Notes: generated by a model from the sequence alone, not told the origin. Positions 37,884 through 47,464 are shown, numbered from the stretch's first letter. The stretch: DNA of 61,519 bases from Lachnospiraceae bacterium (GCA_022774505.1 JALFLW010000097.1:1-61519); one strand, 5' to 3'. A program made the numbers and translations.

Positions 37884-39410
37884 ATGGGGAAGGAAAAGAA
37901 AATTGCAGAGTGGAAACAGGCAGTATTTTTTGCATATCACGATCTGATAAGGCAAAAGGGCAGAACAGCATTTATTGCTGCCGTATTTGTGGTTATGGCA
38001 GCAGTTTCGTTTTTATTTATAGGAGAACTGTCTGTCTATGGTGATGATCGTATCACCAAAAGATATGACACATCGGCATTTCCGCAAAAAAACGACAAAA
38101 GGCTTTCCGTGCGCAGATATGATGGGAAAGTGATGACACGGAAGGATCGGAAGAAGCTTCGGGCCGTCATGTATATTGTCGATGTGGATCTTAATGATTA
38201 TGTTAATGATATTCAATATGATACGTCTTTGAAGATGAAGGGATACTCCTTCATGCGTTCTGCCGCAGGTTTTACGCAAAAGGATCTGAAAGAAGGCAGA
38301 CTCCCCGGAAACCGCGGAGAAATCGTGGTATCAGAAGATGCCCGGATAAAGCTTGGGGAGACAAAGCGTTATTATTTTGCCAGCGAAAATATGTGGGGAA
38401 GCGGAAAGAAATGCTGGTTTGATATGAAGGTGGTGGGAATACGCAGAAAAAAAGGAAAACAGGTATACTTTTCACCGGAGTTTTGTCATATGCTGACTCC
38501 GGCGGTCGATGGATATAGTTTTCAGACAGATTATGATCAGGATGAGATTACGGAAAGGTATACGAAAAGCAGGGATTTTGTTCCGGTGATCGGTGATGGT
38601 CTGAAAGGTGCACAGGCGAGGGTGTCAAAAAATTATCATTTGTCATATATAACGGATCATAATGGCAACCCTATGTCTGTCCGGTCAGCATTTTGTGGCA
38701 AAGAACTGCCGTTTCATGTATGCCATTCAACGAACACTGCTACCGAAGAGGTGGTCATACAAAAGAAAAAAGAAAAGTCAAAATTGATACGAAGTGGCAG
38801 TGGCTATCTGGAATATCAGATGGATATGAGTGATCAGGGAGGAAATTTTGTAGAAGTAAGTGCCGAATTGTTTGAAAAAATGTATCCGGATCAATGTGCG
38901 CAGGCAAGCGCATATATCAGTCATTATTCTAAAACGGATAAGGTGATCCGTGCTTTAAATAAGCAGGGATATGACGCGATAAGTACATATCGTGTCAGTG
39001 CGACGGAGTATATCATGGCCAAGGTATTTAAAAGGATATACATTATCCTGCTTTCAGTGGTTATCCTGAGCTTTTTAACGATCATGATGGTATTGCTGCT
39101 GCGTCAGATTATAAAAGCACAGAGGAATCAGATCCGGACGCTGCGGTTGATCGGGATGCATAGGGAGCCGTTAGAGCTTACGGTATATCTGGAAATGCTA
39201 TTTGTAGAGCTGCTGAGTGCAATTGTGGTACTGCTATCTGCATCTATAGGAGGCCATCGGTTTGGAACTGTCAGGAAGATCCTTGATTATCAGACCACAG
39301 GGAGTATTACCGGTTATTTTGTTTATAATCTGGCAGTCGGTATTCTGGCAATTTATATGGCTTTGAAAAAGATCAGGTCATCATTGGAATGGCAGAAAGG
39401 AAGGAAATAA
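37884..39410 (+). CDS. FtsX-type ABC permease without ATPase, paralogue of the preceding gene
   Basis: 508 residues. TM1 about 28-50, extracellular domain about 55-375, then three C-terminal membrane helices. Alignable by eye with the permease half of the previous protein: FLFIGELSVYGDDRITKRYDT, FMRSAAGFTQKDLKEGRLP, QVYFSPEFCHMLT, MSDQGGNFVEVSAELFE and the SKTDKVI motif before TM2. It probably arose by tandem duplication with loss of the ATPase. It lies 33 bases after the first fusion and directly abuts the next gene (TAA then ATG). Confidence 0.82.
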   Translation: MGKEKKIAEWKQAVFFAYHDLIRQKGRTAFIAAVFVVMAAVSFLFIGELSVYGDDRITKRYDTSAFPQKNDKRLSVRRYDGKVMTRKDRKKLRAVMYIVDVDLNDYVNDIQYDTSLKMKGYSFMRSAAGFTQKDLKEGRLPGNRGEIVVSEDARIKLGETKRYYFASENMWGSGKKCWFDMKVVGIRRKKGKQVYFSPEFCHMLTPAVDGYSFQTDYDQDEITERYTKSRDFVPVIGDGLKGAQARVSKNYHLSYITDHNGNPMSVRSAFCGKELPFHVCHSTNTATEEVVIQKKKEKSKLIRSGSGYLEYQMDMSDQGGNFVEVSAELFEKMYPDQCAQASAYISHYSKTDKVIRALNKQGYDAISTYRVSATEYIMAKVFKRIYIILLSVVILSFLTIMMVLLLRQIIKAQRNQIRTLRLIGMHREPLELTVYLEMLFVELLSAIVVLLSASIGGHRFGTVRKILDYQTTGSITGYFVYNLAVGILAIYMALKKIRSSLEWQKGRK

Positions 39411-41885
39411 ATGGTAAAAGTAAAAAAACTGGATAAATATTTTAATAAGGGAAAATCGAACGAAAATCATGTGCTGAAGGAGATCGATCTGGACCTGGCG
39501 GATAAAGGTCTGGTATGTATTCTGGGAGAAAGCGGATCCGGCAAGACAACACTGCTCAATACGATCGGAGGACTGGATACATTCCGGAGCGGCTCGATAG
39601 AAGTCGATGATGTGGTATTAAAGAAGTATGAGCAGAAGAAAATTGAGCGTCTGCGCAACCAGAAATTCGGTTATATATTTCAGAACTATTATCTGCTGCA
39701 GGACTATACCGTGGCATATAATGTCAAGCTGGCACTAAACGTATTTGACCTGACAGAGGAAGAGAAGGATGAGCGTGTCGATTATGTGCTGGAAGCACTC
39801 GGTATGGCACGTTACAAAAAGAAACGGGTATCACAGCTGTCAGGAGGACAGCAGCAGAGAGTATCCATTGCCAGAGCTCTTGTTAAGTCGCCGGAAATTA
39901 TTCTGGCAGATGAACCTACCGGCAATCTGGACGAAGAAAATACATTAAAAACCATGAGTATTCTAAAAAGTATATCAAAGGAATGTCTGGTTATTTTAGT
40001 ATCTCATGAAAAGGCGATCGCAAAGTTTTTTGCAGACAGGATCATTGAGATCCGGGATGGAGAGATTACAAAGGATTATGAGAACGATGCGTCGGGTGCG
40101 TATCAGAAGATGGATGATGCCAATATTTACCTTCGCGATATGGAGCGACGGGAGATCGATGAGGAGTTTATTGATCTGTCATTATATAGAGAAAAGATGG
40201 GGACGGATGATCCGGATAACGTGACAGACAGAAAGCTGCATATTGATCTGGCGTGGAAGGACGGGAAACTGTATATACAGACGGCAGACAATGTAGATCT
40301 GGTATTGACGGGAGAAGACGCCGGCTGTGTGATGCTTGATGAGAACAGGCCAAAGCTGGAGCAGAGTCAGATGGAAGAGGTGGCTTATGATCTGCCGGGA
40401 CTGAAAGCCGGGAGAAGTATGGGGCTTCCCGGAAAAGAGGTGTGGAAGCTGGCATGTGAAAATATCCGTATGCTTGGCAAGAAACACCGGTTTATCGTGG
40501 GAATACTTCTCGCAACCTCTGTTTTGCTTGTCCTGGCACTGGCGGACTTTATGATGCAGCATGAGGTGAATAAGCAGGAGGTGGTGAGTCAGGATTCTCA
40601 TTATGTAACAGTGAATCTGGAAGCCGTAAAAGGAGCTGTGAACAGTGATGTGTATACACAGGCCAGAAAATACTGTGAGAAGGCATTAACCTCGGATATT
40701 GAGTACAGTCCAATGACCCAGGGAGTACTAAATATGGGATATGACGGATTCCGTCAGCTAAAGCAGGTAAATGCCAAGATTGACAAGTTCTCAGCAGTCA
40801 GCTATGACAAACTAAAGAAAGAAGACCTTGTCTGTGGACGTCTGCCGGAAAACCGCAAAGAAATAGTCATTGATAAGTGGCTTCTGGCTACATTTAAGAA
40901 ATCGGGAAGTGTGGTAGCATCCTTATATAATAATGAGGAATCCCTGCTTGGACTTGAGGTGATCACCATGCTGCCAAATCTGAATCTGGAGATTGTAGGT
41001 GTATCTGATACCGGGGAGCCTTCAATATATGCCAGCCCTTATGTTATCCTTGGAATGAACTATGGAAATAAGCGTATCATGAGTGTTGAGGAGCTGCGTG
41101 AAGCATATCCGGAAAACTATGGAAAGGTGACTCTGAAGGAGAATGAGATCCTTGTGGATGAAGATAAGTACAGGGATTATCAGGATCAGGTACGCTGGGA
41201 TAGTGGGGAAGTCGTTACCGATACGGCAGAGGAGGCATTGGGCGTAGATCCATGCAAGGTCGTAGGAGGATTTCCCAAGAATAGTGGAGCAGAATATGTC
41301 CTTCCGGAAAAACGCTGTGAAGAGATCCGTTTGAATTATGTTGCTGATGTCAAACAGTTTCAGGTATATACGGATAATGTCGAAGAAACGATAAAATATT
41401 TTGAGGACAAAGGAAAAGCATATTCAAAATATTTCCATGTTAATGCACAGAGTAATGCACAGCTGGAACTTGAAAATTATAAAAAAGAACAAAAGGATAG
41501 CGGTCTTAATGCGGGATATATTGTAACAATTGCGGTTGCGGTTTTGTCGCTGATTATGATATATTTTACTATAAAGTCAAATGCAATGGCACGCAGTGAG
41601 GAGCTTACGGTTTACCGTCTGATCGGTATTTCTCCGGGAAGTATCCTGAAGGCATATATGCTGGAGATGGTTTTGATGACGGCATATACGTGTATTCCGG
41701 CAATATTAATTACATGTGGCGTGATCAAATTTATTACATCGATCCCATCTTTGGAAATATATCTGCTATTTCCATGGTGGATGGCAGTATTATTGATCGC
41801 TGCTCTCTTCCTTGTAAATACGATCGTCAGTATCCTTCCTGTGAGGAAGATTCTTCATACGCCGCCGGCACAGCTGGTACAGTAG
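39411..41885 (+). CDS. Second ABC ATPase-FtsX permease fusion
   Basis: 824 residues. ATPase at 1-230: Walker [22 protein letters not shown], canonical signature LSGGQQQR, Walker [10 protein letters not shown], and His in VSHEK. A cytoplasmic linker of about 120 residues precedes TM1 (about 363-385), an extracellular domain with many charged residues, and three C-terminal membrane helices ending in the FtsX-like [15 protein letters not shown]. It differs in sequence from the first fusion. It is the partner most likely to complete a heteromeric exporter, because ABC/FtsX systems need two ATPases and two permeases. Confidence 0.83.
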   Translation: MVKVKKLDKYFNKGKSNENHVLKEIDLDLADKGLVCILGESGSGKTTLLNTIGGLDTFRSGSIEVDDVVLKKYEQKKIERLRNQKFGYIFQNYYLLQDYTVAYNVKLALNVFDLTEEEKDERVDYVLEALGMARYKKKRVSQLSGGQQQRVSIARALVKSPEIILADEPTGNLDEENTLKTMSILKSISKECLVILVSHEKAIAKFFADRIIEIRDGEITKDYENDASGAYQKMDDANIYLRDMERREIDEEFIDLSLYREKMGTDDPDNVTDRKLHIDLAWKDGKLYIQTADNVDLVLTGEDAGCVMLDENRPKLEQSQMEEVAYDLPGLKAGRSMGLPGKEVWKLACENIRMLGKKHRFIVGILLATSVLLVLALADFMMQHEVNKQEVVSQDSHYVTVNLEAVKGAVNSDVYTQARKYCEKALTSDIEYSPMTQGVLNMGYDGFRQLKQVNAKIDKFSAVSYDKLKKEDLVCGRLPENRKEIVIDKWLLATFKKSGSVVASLYNNEESLLGLEVITMLPNLNLEIVGVSDTGEPSIYASPYVILGMNYGNKRIMSVEELREAYPENYGKVTLKENEILVDEDKYRDYQDQVRWDSGEVVTDTAEEALGVDPCKVVGGFPKNSGAEYVLPEKRCEEIRLNYVADVKQFQVYTDNVEETIKYFEDKGKAYSKYFHVNAQSNAQLELENYKKEQKDSGLNAGYIVTIAVAVLSLIMIYFTIKSNAMARSEELTVYRLIGISPGSILKAYMLEMVLMTAYTCIPAILITCGVIKFITSIPSLEIYLLFPWWMAVLLIAALFLVNTIVSILPVRKILHTPPAQLVQ

Positions 41886-41956
41886 CCGGTATCGTGCGTG
41901 ACCGGGCATCCGGGCCAAAGCATTGTGAAGTTTATTTTAAAGAACGGAGAGAGATC

Positions 41957-42910
41957 ATGCAGCTGTATTTTGCACCATTGGAGAGTATTACCGGCTATGT
42001 ATTCCGAAATGTATATGAAAAATACTATGGAGGGATTGAACGGTATTTTACGCCTTTTATTACTGCAACGGACAGCAGGCGTTTGAGAAACAAGGAGATG
42101 AGAGATGTCCTGCCGGAGAATAATTCGGTGGAACACCTGATACCACAGATCATGAGCTGCCGTGCGGAGGAGTTTTTGCGGGTGGCCGGACAAATGGAAG
42201 CATTGGGATATGATACGGTAAATCTGAATCTGGGATGCCCGGCGAGGACGGTTGTTTCTAAGGGGAAAGGCTCCGGATTTTTGGCAAAGCCAGTAGCTTT
42301 GGATCGTTTTCTGGAGGAAATATACCGGGAATGTCCCTTAAAGATTTCTATTAAAACAAGGCTTGGCGTGGATGATCCGGAAGAGTTTTATGAGATAATG
42401 GATATTTATAATAAATATCCGGTCGAGGAGCTGATCATTCATCCGAGAGTGCAAAAGGATTATTACGGAAACCATCCGAATCTGGAAATGTTTGGGGAGG
42501 CTGTGAAACGCTGTAATATGCCATTATGTTATAATGGAGATATCTGTTCTGTAGAAGATTATGAAAAGATTCATGCACATTTTCCGGAAGTTTCCCGTAT
42601 CATGATAGGGAGAGGACTTATGGCACGTCCGGAGCTTGCCCTTCGGATCAAAGGGATAGAGCTGACAGAGCAAGAGAGGATCAAAAGGATCGGTGAATAT
42701 GCCAATGCTGTATGTGAGGCATATTGTGCAGCATATGGTCCCGGTCAGCCGGTATTGTTTAAAATGAAAGAGCTGTGGGGCTTTCTGGCAGACAGTATGC
42801 CGGATGGCAGGAAACTTCGTAAGAAAGTGCATAAAGTACAGAAGCTGGATGGTTATCAGCGGTTGATGAGAGAGATTTTTCCGGAGATACGAGAAAGGCA
42901 GGGAGATTAA
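41957..42910 (+). CDS. tRNA-dihydrouridine synthase family protein
   Basis: 317 residues from ATG 41957 (GGAGAGAG upstream); the longer frame from 41690 only overlaps the ABC gene. Dus barrel motifs: MQLYFAPLESITGYVFRN, NLNLGCPARTV with the catalytic Cys, GKGSGFLAKP, IKTRLGVDDP and YNGDI. Flavin-dependent reduction of uridines in tRNA. The segment after GCP is slightly shorter than in DusB types, so the subgroup is not assigned. Confidence 0.85.
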   Translation: MQLYFAPLESITGYVFRNVYEKYYGGIERYFTPFITATDSRRLRNKEMRDVLPENNSVEHLIPQIMSCRAEEFLRVAGQMEALGYDTVNLNLGCPARTVVSKGKGSGFLAKPVALDRFLEEIYRECPLKISIKTRLGVDDPEEFYEIMDIYNKYPVEELIIHPRVQKDYYGNHPNLEMFGEAVKRCNMPLCYNGDICSVEDYEKIHAHFPEVSRIMIGRGLMARPELALRIKGIELTEQERIKRIGEYANAVCEAYCAAYGPGQPVLFKMKELWGFLADSMPDGRKLRKKVHKVQKLDGYQRLMREIFPEIRERQGD

Positions 42911-42911
42911 T

Positions 42912-43907
42912 ATGAGACGGATCAGACAATTAGCAGTGAGTATACTTCTGATAATTACACTTACGGTCGGAATGACAGGAACTGTACCTGTAGGAACGGT
43001 CCGGGCGGCAGCGGGTCCGGTGGCAGGGCACGGTGCATTGCGGGTATCGGGGACGGATTTAAAGGATAGTCATGGCAGGAAATTTCAGCTAAAGGGTGTC
43101 AGCACACACGGAATAGCATGGTTTCCGCAGTATGTCAATAAAGCGGCATTTAAAACGCTGCGAGACAGATATGGGATCAATACAATTCGTTTGGCGATGT
43201 ATACCAATAAATCAGAGGGATATGGTCCCGCGGTAGAAAAGAAGGTGCAGGAGGGTGTCAAATATGCTACGCAATTGGGAATGTATGTGATCATTGACTG
43301 GCATGTATTGAGTGAGGGAAATCCGAATAAGCATAAAGCACAGGCAAAGAGATTTTTTGCAAAAATGGCAAAAAAATATAAGAAACACAAAAATGTCATT
43401 TATGAAATATGTAACGAACCAAACGGAAATGTAACCTGGGAAAAGCAGATCAAACCATATGCAAAGACAATTGTGAAACAAATCCGCAGATATGATAAAA
43501 AAGCAGTGATCGTAGTGGGAACCCCAACATGGTCGCAGGATGTGGATGTGGTCGCAAATAGCCCCCTGAAGGCAAAAAATATTATGTATGCACTTCATTT
43601 TTATGCGGGAACCCATAAGGAGTGGAATCAGCAAAAACTCAAAACTGCATATAAAAAAGGACTTCCGGTTATTGTGACGGAGTTTAGTATTTCGGATGCT
43701 TCCGGAAATGGTGCCCTGGATAAGAGCTCCGGAAATAAATGGATGCGTCTGCTGAACAGATATAATATCAGCTATACTTCCTGGAGCCTGTGCAATAAGA
43801 ACGAGTCGTCAGCATTGATAAAAAGCAGCTGCAATAAGACAAGCGGATGGACGGCAAAGGATCTGTCACCGGCAGGAAAATGGTATTTCAATAAGACAAA
43901 GAAGTGA
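42912..43907 (+). CDS. Secreted GH5 glycoside hydrolase (endoglucanase-like)
   Basis: 331 residues. Signal peptide about 1-33 (LAVSILLIITLTVGM, cleavage near VRAAA). Catalytic acid/base Glu169 is in EICNEPNG and the nucleophile Glu257 in IVTEFSISD; RLAMY and DWHVL also fit GH5, subfamily 2-like. No carbohydrate-binding module or dockerin. It should cut beta-1,4-glucan or related polymers outside the cell. It begins 2 bases after the Dus stop. Confidence 0.9.
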   Translation: MRRIRQLAVSILLIITLTVGMTGTVPVGTVRAAAGPVAGHGALRVSGTDLKDSHGRKFQLKGVSTHGIAWFPQYVNKAAFKTLRDRYGINTIRLAMYTNKSEGYGPAVEKKVQEGVKYATQLGMYVIIDWHVLSEGNPNKHKAQAKRFFAKMAKKYKKHKNVIYEICNEPNGNVTWEKQIKPYAKTIVKQIRRYDKKAVIVVGTPTWSQDVDVVANSPLKAKNIMYALHFYAGTHKEWNQQKLKTAYKKGLPVIVTEFSISDASGNGALDKSSGNKWMRLLNRYNISYTSWSLCNKNESSALIKSSCNKTSGWTAKDLSPAGKWYFNKTKK

Positions 43908-43978
43908 TAAAATGCAGAAAGCCACCGACAGCAGAGTAGAGAAAAGAAATATCGGTAAGGATATTTATATACAAAAAG

Positions 43979-44010
43979 GAGGTCACCCGGGGGAAGTGGG
44001 TGACCTCTTT
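43979..44010 (+). terminator. Intrinsic terminator after the GH5 gene
   Basis: GAGGTCACCC (43979-43988) and GGGTGACCTC (43998-44007) form a 10-bp stem followed by TTTATA. Confidence 0.7.
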
Positions 44011-44073
44011 ATAAAGGGGAAACAAATAAAAGATAATATGTAAGTTAACTCTTCTTTTACACGTTATAACAAA

Positions 44074-44162
44074 TTCTGGAAAAAAGCAATACTATTTCTG
44101 GAAAAAAATGTGAACATTTATGTAAAAATCAGTTGTGTTAAAGCAGCGGAATAATATATACT
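44074..44162 (+). promoter_or_regulatory. Promoter region of the DUF975 gene with tandem direct repeat
   Basis: TTCTGGAAAAAA occurs at 44074-44085 and 44096-44107, 22 bases apart (about two helix turns). Downstream, TTGTGT (44133-44138) and TATACT (44157-44162, 18-base spacer) look like a promoter. A GTGTC-GAAA-GACAC hairpin (44184-44197) lies just before the ribosome site. The 305-base gap 43908-44212 holds only these and the terminator. Confidence 0.45.
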
Positions 44163-44212
44163 AAAAGTATGAGAAAGTAAAGAGTGTCGAAAGACACGGA
44201 AAGAGGTAGTGT

Positions 44213-45196
44213 ATGAGCTGGACAAGAGGAGAATTAAAAAATAGAGCGAAACTAACACTGAAGACGTTCTATTGGAAAATGGTACTGGTAGCATTGATCT
44301 TATCTTTTGTTACAGGAGGTGGTGGCACCGGTATAAGTGGAAGTGGAACAAGGAGTTCAGGAAAAGCAGTGAAAAACTCCGTGTTTGGAGATGGGGCAGA
44401 CACACTGCCGAAGATCAGTATGGGAGTGGCTATGGCAGTTCTGATGATTGTTTTAGTTGTCATGGTTATTGCTTTGATGATCCGGATATTCCTTCTCAAC
44501 GTTCTTACAGTAGGCTGTCGTGGATTTTTTAGTCAGAGTATGACAGGGGACCCGGATCTGGGAACGCTTGGAAATGGTTTTACACGTAATTATTGGAAAT
44601 GTGTAAAGACATGTTTTCTAAGAGATCTTTTTGTGGGATTATGGAGTCTGCTCTTCTTTTTTCCGGGTTTAGTCAAAAGCTATGAATATCGCATGGTTCC
44701 GTATCTGCTGGCGGAGCATCCGGAGATGGACAGCAGTGAGGTCCTTGCTCAGAGTAAGGCAATGATGAATGGAAATAAATGGGATGCCTTTTTGCTGGAT
44801 GTGTCATTTATCGGATGGACACTTTTGGGTGCCCTGACGGCAGGTCTTGTTTATATATTCTGGGCCGGTCCATATATATATGCTACAGATGCAGCATTGT
44901 ATCACAGACTGAGTGGTCTGGATGCATATGGAAACGGAGGCTACGGTCCGGGAGGCTACAGTCAGGGAACATACGGAAACGGAGGTTATGACCAGGGAGG
45001 CTATGGTCAGGGAGCATACGGAAACGGAGGTTATGACCAGGGAGGCTACAGTCAGGGAACATACGGAAACGGAGGCTATGACCAGGGAGGTTACAGTCAG
45101 GGAACATACGGAAACGGAGGTTATGATCAGGGAGATCATGATCAGACAGACAATACCAACAGTGGCTATGATCAGGATTATTTTTCTGATAATTAA
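44213..45196 (+). CDS. DUF975-family membrane protein with Gly/Tyr-rich repeat tail
   Basis: 327 residues. Residues 1-235 form a DUF975-like membrane domain: the start SWTRGELKNRAKLTLK, membrane helices near 18-38, 76-100, 145-160 and 195-225, and VKSYEYRMVPYLLAEHPEM. The tail from about 240 is made of 15-residue repeats, GNGGYDQGGYSQGTY and variants, about four and a half copies, ending in an acidic DNTNSGYDQDYFSDN. The DNA repeat period is 45 bases. The membrane-domain function is unknown in this family. The tail is low-complexity and intrinsically disordered in appearance. Confidence 0.8.
   Translation: MSWTRGELKNRAKLTLKTFYWKMVLVALILSFVTGGGGTGISGSGTRSSGKAVKNSVFGDGADTLPKISMGVAMAVLMIVLVVMVIALMIRIFLLNVLTVGCRGFFSQSMTGDPDLGTLGNGFTRNYWKCVKTCFLRDLFVGLWSLLFFFPGLVKSYEYRMVPYLLAEHPEMDSSEVLAQSKAMMNGNKWDAFLLDVSFIGWTLLGALTAGLVYIFWAGPYIYATDAALYHRLSGLDAYGNGGYGPGGYSQGTYGNGGYDQGGYGQGAYGNGGYDQGGYSQGTYGNGGYDQGGYSQGTYGNGGYDQGDHDQTDNTNSGYDQDYFSDN
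44931..45140 (+). repeat. 45-bp in-frame tandem repeats
   Basis: About 4.5 copies of a 45-base unit (ACGGAAACGGAGGTTATGAC and following) encoding the Gly/Tyr/Gln repeat of the DUF975 protein. Copies are nearly identical, so copy number could vary by slippage or recombination. Confidence 0.85.
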
Positions 45197-45242
45197 TACG
45201 ATAGAGGCCGAAGTGGTATTTAGAGCGTGAAAGGGGGAGCTG

Positions 45243-46496
45243 ATGGAGAAGGGAAGGAAAAGTATCAGGAGGAGTTTACTATTAATGGTGACTCTTCCGA
45301 CTTTGTCATTGACGATTCTGATCCTTGGATCAGGGGCGGTACTGTTTTATCATTTTTACAGCCAGAGTATTCGGGATGAACTGTCCTCTACTACCAATAT
45401 GATGGTAGAATGTCTTGATATGACAGTGCGTGGCGATTATAAGATGGAGGAAGATGTATTAAAAAAAGGAAATCTGAATATGTCAGATTCCACGATGCTT
45501 TATCATGTAAAAGAAAAATCGAATATTGATACAACCATATTCTGGGGCAATATGCGGGTACTCACGACAATAGAAGATTCCGATGGCATATCGGCAGCCG
45601 GTACGAAAGTGGATAAGCAGGTTGCGGATATTGTGCTTGATTCGGGAAAGGATTATTTTGCGGATGGGCTGAAGATCAGCGGTATCAAATATATTGGATA
45701 TTATAAGGCATTAAAAAACAGCGATGGTAAAATCGTGGGAATGGTATTTGCCGGCAAAAAACAAAATATAGTTTATATGAAAATTTTGCGTATCCTTACA
45801 TTGTTTGGCGGCTTTTCTATATTAGCGGTAGCAATGGCAGTTGTCTGGACGAAAAAATATTCTACAGCAGTCATCTCAGATATTAATGGGATCAATCGAT
45901 TTTTACAGACGATATCAGAAGGAATGTTGGGCGAAAAACTGGATGAATGCATCAAAGAGCGCAATGATGAGCTGGGATTGATCGGTATGTATGCTGATAA
46001 GATGAGGGAAAAGCTGCAGAAGCTTGTAGAAATGGATGCCCTGACATCTTTATATAACAGGCGCAGTGGTAATCAGTTGCTCGAGACACTTGTGGAGCAG
46101 GGAGATGAGTATACTGCTGTCATGTGTGATATTGATCATTTTAAGAGGGTCAATGACACCTATGGACATGCGTCAGGAGATAAGGTGCTGATCGAAATAT
46201 CGAGGGAGATCCGGGAAAATATCCGGGAAGATGGTTTTGCAAGCAGATGGGGCGGTGAAGAATTTCTGTTGATATACCGGATGAGCAAGGAAGAGACAAG
46301 GGAACGTGTCGGCATGCTGCAGGAGGCGATCCGCAATCTTGTGGTAGTATGCGGAGATTGTAATGTTTGTGTAACGATGACTTTCGGTATTGCGGCCGGG
46401 GAAGAGGATGACTGTTTTGAAAAAGTCATCAAAAATGCAGATGAAAAATTATATATAGGAAAGAAGGGTGGTAGAGACAGGATCGTTGCTGATTAA
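45243..46496 (+). CDS. Membrane-bound diguanylate cyclase with extracellular Cache-like sensor
   Basis: 417 residues. TM1 about 11-38, extracellular sensor about 40-178 (single-Cache-like: TTIFWGNMRVLTTI, GYYKALKNSDGKIVGMVFAGK), TM2 about 181-202, HAMP-like linker, GGDEF domain 260-417. The active site is GGEEF (337-341), with CDIDHFKRVNDTYGHASGD upstream, so cyclase activity is likely. An inhibitory RxxD site is not seen at its usual place. It makes c-di-GMP in response to an external ligand. The next gene, 14 bases later, is a binding lipoprotein that could present the ligand. Confidence 0.87.
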   Translation: MEKGRKSIRRSLLLMVTLPTLSLTILILGSGAVLFYHFYSQSIRDELSSTTNMMVECLDMTVRGDYKMEEDVLKKGNLNMSDSTMLYHVKEKSNIDTTIFWGNMRVLTTIEDSDGISAAGTKVDKQVADIVLDSGKDYFADGLKISGIKYIGYYKALKNSDGKIVGMVFAGKKQNIVYMKILRILTLFGGFSILAVAMAVVWTKKYSTAVISDINGINRFLQTISEGMLGEKLDECIKERNDELGLIGMYADKMREKLQKLVEMDALTSLYNRRSGNQLLETLVEQGDEYTAVMCDIDHFKRVNDTYGHASGDKVLIEISREIRENIREDGFASRWGGEEFLLIYRMSKEETRERVGMLQEAIRNLVVVCGDCNVCVTMTFGIAAGEEDDCFEKVIKNADEKLYIGKKGGRDRIVAD

Positions 46497-46510
46497 AGAA
46501 AGGGATAGGT

Positions 46511-47293
46511 ATGAAGATGAAAAAGAAATATATCGCATTGCTCATGGTATGCTCCTTAATTCTGGGAGGCTGTAGAGGCACGGCAGGGAAAAATACAGTG
46601 AACTCTCTGAAAGATCTGGAAGGAAAGACCATCGGTGTACAGATGAAAACGACAGGAGATGCATATGCCAGTGATATAAAGGATGCTTCCGTAAAGCGGT
46701 TTAATAAAGGAAAAGATGCCGTGAAAGCACTGGAGAAGGGGATTGTGGATGCGGTAATGCTGGATGATGCACCGGCAAAGGTCTTTGAGGAAGAAATTTC
46801 GGGTGTCCGTATCCTGAAAGAGCCATATGCTAAAGAGGAGTATGGGATCGCAGTGAATAAAGAAGAGCAGGAGCTGCTGCAGAAGATCAGTCAGGCGTTG
46901 GACGAGCTTGAAAAAGCAGGGACTCTGGAAATGATCAAAAAGAAGTGGCTGCAGGATGGTGGAATCACCACGGCATATAAAAGTAAGAAGAAAAAGCATA
47001 AGGGTGGGGAGCTGATAATGGCAACCAACGCGGAGTTCCCTCCTTATGAAAGCAAGACGAAATCAGGAAAAGTGGTAGGGATTGATGTCGATATCATGAA
47101 AGCTGTCTGTGATGAACTGGATATGACACTTAAGATTTCTGACACAGCGTTTGATTCCGTAGTGCCGTCTGTGGAAAGAAAAATGGCAGACGTGGGAGTA
47201 GCTGCCCTGACTATTACTGATGAGCGTAAGGAAAAAGTGGATTTTACACAGCCCTATATGGAAGCTACGCAGGTAATCCTTGTCCGCAAATAA
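46511..47293 (+). CDS. Family 3 solute-binding lipoprotein with swapped lobe order
   Basis: 260 residues with a lipoprotein signal (LMVCSLILGGC). In ordinary family 3 binding proteins, the order is an N-terminal half (ATNAEFPPYE, GIDVDIMKAV, TITDERKEKVDFTQPYMEATQVI) then a half starting K-DLEGKTIGVQ-TTGD and ending with GTLEMIKKKW. Here residues 30-150 are the second type (SLKDLEGKTIGVQMKTTGDAY, VDAVMLDDAPAKVF, EKAGTLEMIKKKWLQ). A Lys-rich linker (KSKKKKHKGG) follows, then residues 165-260 are the first type, and the protein ends at VILVRK. Both halves are intact. This looks like a circular permutation, or a tandem pair trimmed at both ends. No ABC permease or ATPase is adjacent; the neighbour is a GGDEF receptor. 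Confidence 0.82.
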   Translation: MKMKKKYIALLMVCSLILGGCRGTAGKNTVNSLKDLEGKTIGVQMKTTGDAYASDIKDASVKRFNKGKDAVKALEKGIVDAVMLDDAPAKVFEEEISGVRILKEPYAKEEYGIAVNKEEQELLQKISQALDELEKAGTLEMIKKKWLQDGGITTAYKSKKKKHKGGELIMATNAEFPPYESKTKSGKVVGIDVDIMKAVCDELDMTLKISDTAFDSVVPSVERKMADVGVAALTITDERKEKVDFTQPYMEATQVILVRK

Positions 47294-47337
47294 ATAACCG
47301 GGACTTCTAGAAAATAATCGAAAATCTACATAGGTAG

Positions 47338-47372
47338 AAAGCTTTTCTTTGCTTTAAAGAAAGGCTTTTTCC
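47338..47372 (+). terminator. Intrinsic terminator after the binding-protein gene
   Basis: AAAGCTTTTCTTT (47338-47350), loop GCTTT, AAAGAAAGGCTTT (47356-47368) with one G-U pair, followed by Ts. Confidence 0.8.
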
Positions 47373-47435
47373 TATTTTCGGGCAATGTTGCACAGAAATA
47401 TGTAATAATTTCTTAAAATTTTCACAAAATGCTGG

Positions 47436-47464
47436 TTGACAAATTTCAATATGGTCACTATAAT
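47436..47464 (+). promoter_or_regulatory. Consensus promoter of the NlpC/P60 gene
   Basis: TTGACA (47436-47441), 17 bases, TATAAT (47459-47464): both hexamers are perfect. The transcript has a leader of about 105 bases. Confidence 0.85.

Noticed and set aside
44883-45230. Long frames in other phases of the DUF975 repeat region
   Set aside because: They are shadows of the 45-bp repeat; only the DUF975 frame extends into a conserved domain.
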